Origin: Ichthyobacteriaceae bacterium
GTDB taxonomy: Bacteria; Bacteroidota; Bacteroidia; Flavobacteriales; JADGDT01
DNA length: 33,535 bases
Reading direction: 5' to 3'
NCBI GenBank assembly: GCA_016744755.1
Contig: JADGDT010000027.1
Location: 1-33,535 of the forward strand
The notes beneath the pieces were generated by a model. That model saw nothing but the letters and a program-made list of their open reading frames with translations, searched no databases and was not told where the DNA came from. Position 1 is the first letter of the stretch, and each line of letters opens with the position of its first letter. The position numbers and the translations under genes were made by a program. Below, one piece after another: positions 26,940 through 33,535 of the stretch.

Positions 26940-28091
26940 TTATTTGCTTCCTTTATTTTCGTTAATTTCTTTATCCTCTGTAATCTCTTTATTTTTAATA
27001 AATGCATCAATTAGATTTACTAAATCTTTACGTATCATGTTTCTGCCTACAATTATTCCATTTTCATCAACCAAAACTGTTTCAGGAATAACTCTTATTG
27101 CAAGTTTTTTTACTGCCTCGTTATTGTAAGATTTTAAGTCACTAACTTGTTCCCAAGGTAGGTTATCCTCTTTTACAGATTCTACCCATTCGTTCTCCTT
27201 AGAATCCAAAGAAACACTAATTATTCTTAAATCATCATCACTGTATTTATCGTTCAACGTTTTAGAAAGGGTATTAGAAATTCTACTATTTTGGTCGAAA
27301 GAACCCCAGAAAGTAAGAAGTAAAAAACCTTTTTTATTTTCTAATTTAATATCTGTTCCAGTAGTGTCAGGCTGAATTATTTCTGGTAATTTATGACCAA
27401 CAGTTGTAGCTTTAAGTTGAGTAACTAGTCCGTTTAATTCTTTTCCATATTTGCCATCTTTAACTTCAGCAGACATTGATTTGTTGATAGTGTCAAGTAC
27501 AGTAACATCAGAAGAACTTAAGTAGTTTAAAGCTATATATGGTGCAATATCAAATTTTCCATTGCTCACAGCAAAGTTTAAAATATATCTGGTTTTTTTC
27601 AATTCGTTTTTCTGATATTGCCCAGAAAGAGTTTTAAGAGTAACAAAGTGTTTTTTGTTATTAGCTTGAAGACCCTTAACGTAAAGCTCATTTTTCCTGT
27701 TGTTAAATCTCCCAATTATTTTATTGAATTGATCTAATAATTCCTGATTCTCAGAACCTGTAACATTAGCAGTAAGCAAATCTTTTACATCTGCATCAAT
27801 AGTTATCTCGTTCTTTTCTACAAAAACTGGCAACTCGGAAGAATTACGCCTACTTGTACTTAAAAAATAAACTTCAGGCGAATTTATGTTCCCAGAAAAC
27901 TCAAATTCTTCTGTACCTTTCAAGAATAAGGAGTCGATAGTTTCAAGGTTTCCATTCACTTCATTTTTAAGGTAAACCATGCCTTTACGCATACCTTCAA
28001 CCTTACCTTTTATTACAAAATTAGCATCCTTATCTTCGCTACAAGAATTTAAAATTCCAATTATAGATAAAACTAATAATATCTTTTTCAT
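26940..28091 (-). CDS. thioredoxin-fold DUF4369 lipoprotein lacking the CxxC motif
   Basis: Paralogue of the downstream gene, 383 residues, same layout: lipobox LNSC with lipidated C17, DUF4369 domain (about 25-115), helical middle (about 115-225) and a thioredoxin fold (about 230-370). At the active-site position the paralogue's FWAHWCKPCR is replaced by FWGSFDQNSR (261-270), so both cysteines are gone (D266 and S269). The cis-proline is kept (VIPETVLVD, P336). It therefore cannot do thiol exchange at this site and may be a binding or chaperone-like partner. The C-terminus is a charged Glu/Lys-rich tail absent from the active copy. The frame is intact and the lipoprotein signal preserved, which argues against a decaying pseudogene. 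Confidence 0.88.
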   Translation of the reverse strand: MKKILLVLSIIGILNSCSEDKDANFVIKGKVEGMRKGMVYLKNEVNGNLETIDSLFLKGTEEFEFSGNINSPEVYFLSTSRRNSSELPVFVEKNEITIDADVKDLLTANVTGSENQELLDQFNKIIGRFNNRKNELYVKGLQANNKKHFVTLKTLSGQYQKNELKKTRYILNFAVSNGKFDIAPYIALNYLSSSDVTVLDTINKSMSAEVKDGKYGKELNGLVTQLKATTVGHKLPEIIQPDTTGTDIKLENKKGFLLLTFWGSFDQNSRISNTLSKTLNDKYSDDDLRIISVSLDSKENEWVESVKEDNLPWEQVSDLKSYNNEAVKKLAIRVIPETVLVDENGIIVGRNMIRKDLVNLIDAFIKNKEITEDKEINENKGSK

Positions 28092-28135
28092 GTGTGTGTT
28101 TATTATTTATGACTTAATAAGTCGTTGTATTTAAA

Positions 28136-29389
28136 TTACATATTTACTGTAGAAGCTAACTCCATCAGGTAAGCAGATAGCATTGCTCCATAAGTTCCAA
28201 CTGCGTATCCCAGTACTGCAAGTATTACTCCAACTGGTGCAAGTGCAGGGTTGAAAGCTGCTGCAACTATAGGCGCAGATGCTGCTCCACCAACGTTTGC
28301 CTGACTTCCTACTGTTAAGAAAAAATATGGAGCTCTTATAATTTTTGCTACTCCTAATAGTAGTAAAACATGAAAAGTCATCCATATAAGTCCAACAATT
28401 AATAAACCTGGATTGTCGAATATTTGCATTACATTCATTTTCATACCTATTGTGGCAACAAGTATATAAATGAAAACACTTCCTATTTTAGAAGCTCCTG
28501 CTCCCTCTAGTTTTTTAGCTTTTGTAAATGATAGTAATAAACCTAAAGTTGTAGCTACCACAATTAACCAAAAGAAACTAGAACTCAATGAGCTATCTTT
28601 TAATGATGGAAAAGTTTCTATCAACCAAACAGGAAAACTATCTGCAAACATATGAGATAATCCAGTAACACCAAATCCGATACCAATCATTATTATATAA
28701 TCTTTTAGCGATGGCATTCTAGAAATACTTGCTGTATAATTTTCTACTTTATTTTTTAATTCCTCTATTGCCGATGAGTCAGCTTTTAGCCATTTGTCTA
28801 TTTTTGCTGTTCTACCAATCCCCATTAGAAGTATAGCCATCCAAATATTTGCAACAATAATATCAACAAGAACCATTGCACCATAATTTTTTGGATTGTA
28901 TTGGTAAATTTCCAACATGGCAGCTTGGTTTGCACCTCCGCCAATCCAACTTCCAGCAAGTGTTGTTAAGCCTCTCCAAACAGCATCAAACCCAACACCT
29001 CCAACAGTTTCTGGCGAGAAATAAGATACAATTAAAATAGCAAGAGGTCCTCCTAATATTATTCCAACAGTACCTGTTAGGAACATGATTACACTTTTAG
29101 GACCTAAATTTACAATTGCTTTTAAGTCTATACTCAAGGTCATAAGAACAAGAGAAGTAGGTAGCAAGTATAGTTTTGCCATTTTGTATAATTCTGAATG
29201 TTCTTCAGATATAATTCCAAACGAATTCAAGAAACTTGGCAGTAAGTATGCCATAAGTAGCGGTGGAAATATTTTATAAAATCTTTTCCAATTTTTATTG
29301 TCGCTACTAGAAGTATGGAAAACGAATGCTAGTGAAGCCATTAATAGGCCAAATACGATAGCATCGTTAGTGAAAATAGGATTTTCCAT
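28136..29389 (-). CDS. DUF819 family integral membrane protein
   Basis: Inner-membrane protein of 417 residues with about 11-12 predicted membrane segments, matching the DUF819 (YjcL-like) family; no substrate is established. Motifs seen: GGPLAILIVSYFSPE, the glycine-rich LAGSWIGGGANQAAMLEIY at about 143-161, and in the second half FLTVGSQANVGGAASAPIVAAAF, which mirrors it. The two Gly/Asn/Ala-rich motifs suggest an internal repeat as in several transporter folds. A cytoplasmic-looking polar stretch lies at about 200-225. It leads the operon with the two thioredoxin-fold lipoproteins (44-bp gap), hinting at a shared envelope task, though the link is only positional. Confidence 0.88.
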   Translation of the reverse strand: MENPIFTNDAIVFGLLMASLAFVFHTSSSDNKNWKRFYKIFPPLLMAYLLPSFLNSFGIISEEHSELYKMAKLYLLPTSLVLMTLSIDLKAIVNLGPKSVIMFLTGTVGIILGGPLAILIVSYFSPETVGGVGFDAVWRGLTTLAGSWIGGGANQAAMLEIYQYNPKNYGAMVLVDIIVANIWMAILLMGIGRTAKIDKWLKADSSAIEELKNKVENYTASISRMPSLKDYIIMIGIGFGVTGLSHMFADSFPVWLIETFPSLKDSSLSSSFFWLIVVATTLGLLLSFTKAKKLEGAGASKIGSVFIYILVATIGMKMNVMQIFDNPGLLIVGLIWMTFHVLLLLGVAKIIRAPYFFLTVGSQANVGGAASAPIVAAAFNPALAPVGVILAVLGYAVGTYGAMLSAYLMELASTVNM

Positions 29390-29433
29390 TAGTAATTATA
29401 AGTACCTTTTGTAAAGTTGATAATATAGTCGGG

Positions 29434-29462
29434 CGAAAATACTATTTTTTATTAAACAACAA
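29434..29462 (-). promoter_or_regulatory. candidate promoter of the DUF819/thioredoxin operon
   Basis: On the minus strand the -7 position reads TATTTTCG (29441-29434), one base off TAnnTTTG, with TTG (29462-29460) 18 bases upstream. The DUF819 ATG follows 44 bases after the -7 box. Confidence 0.35.
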
Positions 29463-29540
29463 TACATAAAAAGTGTTTGATTTACATTGAATATGCCCAA
29501 AATCATTACCTAAATTTAAGTGTAATTATAAAATCTAATT

Positions 29541-29548
29541 TATATTTG
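29541..29548 (+). promoter_or_regulatory. candidate -7 element of the S46 peptidase gene, deciding its start
   Basis: TATATTTG fits TAnnTTTG and lies 24 bases before the ATG at 29573. It falls inside the upstream extension of the open frame (29477-29572), so a transcript from here could not include the earlier ATG; this supports 29573 as the start. No strong -33 match was seen. Confidence 0.45.
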
Positions 29549-29572
29549 CTACAGAACCAAAAGAAAATAAAT

Positions 29573-31774
29573 ATGAGATTTTTTAGATTTTTACTATTGA
29601 ATGTTGTGGCACTGTTTATATCTACTTCAACATTAACTGCTCAAGATGGAGGAATGTGGATACCGTCGTTGGTAAAACAGCTTAATATTGACGATATGCA
29701 AGAAATGGGGCTAGAGCTAACAGCCGACGATTTATACAGTATTAATAATTCGAGTGTTAAAGATGCAATTGTACATTTTGGAGGAGGTTGTACAGCAGAG
29801 ATGATTTCGAATCAAGGATTGATGTTGACTAACCATCATTGCGGATATGGCGAAATTCAAGCACATTCAACCTTAGAAAATAATTATCTAAAAGATGGAT
29901 TTTGGGCAAAAAATAGAGATGAAGAGCTAGAAAATCCTGGGTTAACAGCTACATTTATTATAAGAATAGAAGATGTTACAAATGCTGTGCTATCGGGAGT
30001 TATTGCAGAGATGAATGAAGATGAAAGAAGTGCTCAGATATCTAAAAATATAGCAACTCTGAATTCAGGTTTAGAGAAAGAAGAATCTCAGGATGTAAAG
30101 GTGAAATCGTTTTTTGATGGAAATCAGTATTTTGCTTTTATCACCGAAACTTACAAAGATGTTAGACTTGTAGGAGCTCCACCATCAATGATTGGTAAGT
30201 TTGGATCAGATACTGATAACTGGGTATGGCCACGTCACACAGGAGATTTTTCTATGTTCAGAATTTATGCTTCTGAAGATAATAAGCCAGCTGAATATTC
30301 CGAAAAAAATGTTCCTTACCAACCTAAACACTTCTTACCAATATCTTTAGATGGAGTAGAAGAAGGTGATTTTACTATGGTTTATGGTTTTCCTGGTCGT
30401 ACACAAGAGTACTTGCCTTCGGTAGCTATAAAACAACTAAAAGAGGTAATAAATTCTGCTAGAATTGAGATAAGAAATAAAGCTCTTAAAATAGTAGATA
30501 AAGAAATGAGAGCTGATGAAGGAATTAAGATTCAGTATGCATCAAAATACGCACGTATAGCTAACTATTGGAAAAAATGGATAGGAGAGAATAAAGGACT
30601 TGAGGCTTCGCAAGCAGTTGTTAAAAGAGAAAAGTACGAAGCAGAATTAATGGAAAAGATAAATTCAGATTCAGTGTCAAAAGTAAAATATGGTAACTTA
30701 CTTTCTGATTTTGATAAGTCCTATGCCGAGTTTGAAAAATACAATTTAGCAAACAATTTTTACAGCGAAATAGTTTATCGCAACGTTGAAGTACTTAGAT
30801 TGTCTTATATTTTGAATAGTTTTGTAAACAAGTACGAAGAAGCCGGAGATAAAGGAGATGAGTATTTCAAGAGTAAGAAACCAAGAATTGATAGTTATTT
30901 AAAAGGGTTTTATAAAAACTATAATTCAGAAGTTGATAAAAAAGTGTTTGCAACCCTGCTTCAGGAATATGTAGAAGGTGTTGATAAATCATTCTTGCCA
31001 GAATATTTGTTGGATGAGGTAGACGATTACAAGAATAATTACACCAAAATGGCGGATAAAGTATTTGCTAAGTCTGCGCTTATAAATGATACAGACATGT
31101 TTATGCTATTGTCTAAATCACCATCATCGGTAATTGCTAAAATCAAAAAAGATCCGGCGTACAAAATTGGCGTGAGTATTATTAATGCTTACAATGCAAA
31201 AGTAGAGCCTAAGTATTCTGAGATTAATGCAGAAATTAAAAAGCTACAACGTACATATATGGCTGCTCAAATAGAGATGATGCCAAACAAAAAATTCTAT
31301 CCTGATGCAAATAGTACTTTAAGAATAACTTGGGGTAAAGTTGATGGGTACGAGCCTAAAGATGGAGTTTATTACTATCCGAAAACTTACTTGGATGGGA
31401 TAATGGAAAAATACGTGCCTGGAGATTATGAGTTTAATGTACCAGAAAAGTTAAGGAAAATATACGACGAAAAGGATTTTGGTATTTACGCTGAAAATGG
31501 TAAAATACCAGTTGGATTTATAGGTACAAATCACACTACAGGAGGTAATTCGGGTAGTCCGGCATTAGATGCCCATGGCAACCTTATCGGATTAAATTTC
31601 GATAGAGTTTGGGAAGGGACTATGAGTGATATAAACTACGATGCCAATATTTGTAGAAACATTATGGTTGATGTAAAATACATTTTATTCATAATAGATA
31701 AATATGGAGATGCTAAATATCTAATAGATGAGATGAAACTTGTTAGACCAAAAACAACTTTAATAGTTGATTAA
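29573..31774 (+). CDS. S46 family dipeptidyl-peptidase, DPP11-type
   Basis: Periplasmic or surface exopeptidase releasing dipeptides from peptide N-termini, 733 residues from this start, close to the family's usual 700-720. The start is the ATG that opens a signal peptide (MRFFRFLLLNVVALFISTSTLTAQ); the longer frame from 29477 adds 32 residues that are not signal-like and contains the probable promoter. The chymotrypsin-type triad is visible: H89 (TNHHCGYGEIQAHS), D225 (WPRHTGDFSMFRIY) and S660 (TTGGNSGSPALD). Eighteen residues after the serine, in GLNFDRVWEG, stands R678, the equivalent of Arg673 in Porphyromonas DPP11, which selects Asp or Glu at P1; DPP7 has glycine there. DPP11-like specificity is therefore predicted. 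It is a single-gene unit followed by a hairpin terminator. Confidence 0.93.
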   Translation: MRFFRFLLLNVVALFISTSTLTAQDGGMWIPSLVKQLNIDDMQEMGLELTADDLYSINNSSVKDAIVHFGGGCTAEMISNQGLMLTNHHCGYGEIQAHSTLENNYLKDGFWAKNRDEELENPGLTATFIIRIEDVTNAVLSGVIAEMNEDERSAQISKNIATLNSGLEKEESQDVKVKSFFDGNQYFAFITETYKDVRLVGAPPSMIGKFGSDTDNWVWPRHTGDFSMFRIYASEDNKPAEYSEKNVPYQPKHFLPISLDGVEEGDFTMVYGFPGRTQEYLPSVAIKQLKEVINSARIEIRNKALKIVDKEMRADEGIKIQYASKYARIANYWKKWIGENKGLEASQAVVKREKYEAELMEKINSDSVSKVKYGNLLSDFDKSYAEFEKYNLANNFYSEIVYRNVEVLRLSYILNSFVNKYEEAGDKGDEYFKSKKPRIDSYLKGFYKNYNSEVDKKVFATLLQEYVEGVDKSFLPEYLLDEVDDYKNNYTKMADKVFAKSALINDTDMFMLLSKSPSSVIAKIKKDPAYKIGVSIINAYNAKVEPKYSEINAEIKKLQRTYMAAQIEMMPNKKFYPDANSTLRITWGKVDGYEPKDGVYYYPKTYLDGIMEKYVPGDYEFNVPEKLRKIYDEKDFGIYAENGKIPVGFIGTNHTTGGNSGSPALDAHGNLIGLNFDRVWEGTMSDINYDANICRNIMVDVKYILFIIDKYGDAKYLIDEMKLVRPKTTLIVD

Positions 31775-31794
31775 TTAGTTTGATTTATTGAAAG

Positions 31795-31838
31795 AAACTT
31801 GACTTATAAATCTATGATATTTTAGGTCAAGTTTTTTT
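31795..31838 (+). terminator. probable terminator after the S46 peptidase gene
   Basis: AAACTTGAC (31795-31803) pairs with GTCAAGTTT (31826-31834), with partial pairing of TTATAAAT and ATTTTA inside, followed by T7. It ends only 24 bases before the next ATG. Confidence 0.75.
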
Positions 31839-31862
31839 GTGCAGAAAAATAATATATAGAAA

Positions 31863-32969
31863 ATGAAGAAAGTAGTATCAATATTTATTATGTCTTTGAT
31901 GTTGTTTATTTCTTGTGATAACAATCAAGGGAATCAAAATAAAATAGACAATTCAGAGCAAGAAATTACATTAAAGTACGCTAAGCACTTTAAGATATAT
32001 AAATCTGAAGATAGCTATAGAATTGAAATTTACGATAGGAGTAAGGTTATACAGGAGCTTAGGGTTTCCAATAATCCTAAGAGTTCAGATGTTCTAAAAA
32101 TACCATTCAATAAATTTGTGGCCACATCTACAACACATCTTGGTTATGTAGAATACCTTAATTCTAGAGATGGTTTGGTTGGGTTTCCAAAAACTAGTTT
32201 CATATCTGATAGTATTTTACACTCAAGAGTTTTAAACGGTAGCATAGCAGAATTAGGTACTGCAGAATCAATGAATTTTGAAAAATTGTTTGAGTTGAAT
32301 CCTGATGTGATTTTCGATTTCCCTAATCCAATTTCAGAAGGACAGAAAAGTAAGCTGGTAAAAGCAGGTATGAAAATAGCTGTTATAACTGAGTTCTACG
32401 AAGAAACAGCCTTAGGTAAAGTTGAGTGGATTAAACTATTTGGATTGCTATTGGGTAAAGAAGAATTGGCAAATGGAGCTTTCAATGAGATTGAAGATAA
32501 TTTCTTGAAATTAGAAAAGGAGATAGTTGTTAAAAATAATGATCCAACTATTTTTTCGGGAATAATGTACGGAGATACTTGGTATGCACCCGGTGGAAAA
32601 AGTTTTGTCGCTAAATTCTACAAGGCTGCAGGAGCAAATTATGTATGGGGAACGGATAGCTCCAGCGGTTCTAGATCATTTTCTTTCGAGAAGGTTTATC
32701 AAGATGCTGTTGATGCTGATTATTGGATTGGAGTAGGAGGGCAAGAGTCATTAAATAATTTGCTAGAATCAAATTCAAATTACGGATTATTTAAAGCATT
32801 CAAAAATAAAAAAGTTTTTTCTGTTTATGGAGGTGTTACAGAGTGGGGAGCAAATTCGTATTTCGAGAAGGGGGTATTAGAACCAGATATAGTTTTACAA
32901 GACTTAATAATCATTTTTGATGAGAATTCTGATAAAAGCAAATTAGTGTATCACAAAGAATTAAAATAA
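31863..32969 (+). CDS. ABC transporter substrate-binding lipoprotein, FecB/BtuF type
   Basis: Periplasmic binding protein of 368 residues that delivers a metal chelate or corrinoid to an ABC importer. Lipobox FISC gives lipidated C18, followed by an Asn/Gln/Asp-rich linker. The two-lobed type III binding-protein fold is indicated by KFVATSTTHLGYVEYL (about 80-95), the block ELGTAESMNFEKLFELNPDVIFDF (about 125-148), a long linking helix near 185-220, and the second lobe with DTWYAPGGKSFVAKFYKAAGANYVW and DADYWIGVG. The gene next to it, three bases downstream, has the fold of a cobalamin adenosyltransferase, so a corrinoid is the most likely ligand; an iron chelate remains possible. Permease and ATPase genes would be expected beyond the right edge. 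Confidence 0.87.
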   Translation: MKKVVSIFIMSLMLFISCDNNQGNQNKIDNSEQEITLKYAKHFKIYKSEDSYRIEIYDRSKVIQELRVSNNPKSSDVLKIPFNKFVATSTTHLGYVEYLNSRDGLVGFPKTSFISDSILHSRVLNGSIAELGTAESMNFEKLFELNPDVIFDFPNPISEGQKSKLVKAGMKIAVITEFYEETALGKVEWIKLFGLLLGKEELANGAFNEIEDNFLKLEKEIVVKNNDPTIFSGIMYGDTWYAPGGKSFVAKFYKAAGANYVWGTDSSSGSRSFSFEKVYQDAVDADYWIGVGGQESLNNLLESNSNYGLFKAFKNKKVFSVYGGVTEWGANSYFEKGVLEPDIVLQDLIIIFDENSDKSKLVYHKELK

Positions 32970-32972
32970 TAT

Positions 32973-33491
32973 ATGGAAAGTTATAAAGGTTATAAAGCAT
33001 ATCCATTTTTATACGACAAACCAGAAGATCTGCGTTGCGATTTCGAAATACTGACAGATGAGATTACAAGTTTTATCGGTTTGATGAAATCTTTTATTGA
33101 AGATAAAGTAGTAACCGAGGAACTAGAAAAACTCGGAATGCTTATGTATCACGTAAATCCAGCTTTACGTATGAAAACAGAAATATATGCTGATGAGATG
33201 GATTGGTTGTTTGAGAGATGCAAAGTTTACACAGAAGAGTTAAGAAATAAGTTCGATAAATTTGTATTGCCTCAAGGGAGCAAATCTGCAAGTTTTGGAC
33301 ATGTAGTTAGAACAAAGTGTAAATCGCTTGTTAGGATGTTACACAGACATAGAGAGAATGGAAATGAGGTAGATGGAATATTATTTGATTTTGCAAATCT
33401 TAGTTCTCAGTACTTCTTCTTATTATCTCTTAAGTTGAATGATATTGATGGAGTGAATGAAATCGAATTTAGTAGTAGGAGTTATAAGTAA
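32973..33491 (+). CDS. PduO-type cobalamin adenosyltransferase-like protein with altered active site
   Basis: Small helical protein of 172 residues that aligns by eye with PduO-type ATP:cob(I)alamin adenosyltransferases. Matches: DEITSFIGLMKSFIED (29-44) to the DELNSxIGL helix; EELEKLGMLMYHVNPAL (49-65) to the LxxIQxxLFxLGAxLA helix; FVLPQGSKSASFGHVVR (97-113) to FxLPGGSxxAAxLHxAR; ANLSSQYFFLLS (141-152) to NRLSDYLFxLS. The catalytic marks are changed: no TGDxGxT ATP loop at the N-terminus, RR of CRRAER is K117-S118, its Glu is V120, and NRLSD is ANLSS. It may therefore bind a corrinoid or signal without adenosylating it. Translationally coupled to the binding lipoprotein. The fold assignment is by motif reading only. 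Confidence 0.68.
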   Translation: MESYKGYKAYPFLYDKPEDLRCDFEILTDEITSFIGLMKSFIEDKVVTEELEKLGMLMYHVNPALRMKTEIYADEMDWLFERCKVYTEELRNKFDKFVLPQGSKSASFGHVVRTKCKSLVRMLHRHRENGNEVDGILFDFANLSSQYFFLLSLKLNDIDGVNEIEFSSRSYK

Positions 33492-33530
33492 GTAGAGATA
33501 TAGAGTTAGTAATAAAATATTTCTAGTAAA

Positions 33531-33535
33531 ATGCA
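33531..33535 (+). other. possible start codon of the next gene, cut by the window edge
   Basis: An ATG at 33531-33533 preceded by AGTAAA lies 39 bases after the stop of the adenosyltransferase-like gene, a typical operon spacing. Only five bases are visible, so nothing can be said about the product. Confidence 0.2.

Noticed and set aside
26940-28091. Cysteine-free thioredoxin lipoprotein as a decaying pseudogene
   Set aside because: Full-length frame, intact lipobox, preserved cis-proline and operon position all indicate a maintained protein.
28131-28385. Small minus-strand frame overlapping the end of the DUF819 gene
   Set aside because: It is a shifted frame of a clear membrane-protein gene, rich in Ser, Cys and Trp without any recognisable signal or motif.
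29477-29572. Earlier ATG for the S46 peptidase
   Set aside because: A good -7 box (29541-29548) lies within this stretch and the signal peptide starts at 29573.
31775-31862. Cobalamin riboswitch ahead of the binding lipoprotein
   Set aside because: The gap is only 88 bp, too short for the roughly 200-nt element, and no B12-box-like sequence was seen.

Overview
The window looks like chromosomal DNA from an AT-rich member of the Bacteroidota, most likely a marine Flavobacteriia- or Marinilabiliales-like bacterium; the sequence does not resolve it further. Supporting evidence: a type IX secretion (T9SS) cargo with a gliding-motility-type C-terminal domain next to PorP/SprF and PorE-like genes, DUF4369 thioredoxin lipoproteins, an S46 dipeptidyl-peptidase, a mitochondrial-type 755-residue aconitase, and several promoter candidates fitting the Bacteroidota -7 consensus TAnnTTTG.

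Layout. 1-1916 (minus): uvrB, cut by the left edge. 2092-4093 (plus): a serine hydrolase and a small secreted beta-rich protein. 4094-4651: a non-coding island with a hairpin-rich repeat (4116-4223) and a 180-bp full-length palindrome (4419-4598) resembling a MITE. 4652-5718: a DEDDh exonuclease converging on a DUF6265-like lipoprotein. 5978-8245: aconitase, followed by a very strong terminator. 8246-9212: a long non-coding stretch with a second copy of the 4116-4223 repeat, expanded internally by two tandem-repeat blocks, and then a dyad-rich leader. 9213-16232: T9SS trio (large multidomain adhesin-like cargo, PorP/SprF, PorE-like OmpA protein). 16545-22279: polysaccharide export module (Wza-like lipoprotein and two tandem Wzc-like tyrosine kinases). 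22347-25619 (minus): a three-part envelope protein (inactive gluzincin-like domain, TolB-like propeller, Omp85-like barrel). 25794-29389 (minus): an operon of a DUF819 membrane protein and two thioredoxin-fold lipoproteins, one lacking its CxxC. 29573-31774 (plus): S46 peptidase with DPP11-type specificity residue. 31863-33491 (plus): a BtuF/FecB-like binding lipoprotein coupled to a protein with the PduO-type cobalamin adenosyltransferase fold but altered active-site motifs.

Most of the window concerns the cell envelope: secretion of a surface protein, export of a polysaccharide, outer-membrane proteins, periplasmic redox or folding factors, peptide degradation and cofactor uptake. No phage, plasmid, CRISPR, tRNA or rRNA was seen. 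The least explained items are the 180-bp palindrome, the modular intergenic repeat family, the apparent catalytically dead paralogues (thioredoxin, adenosyltransferase, gluzincin), and the twin tyrosine kinases with different tyrosine tails.
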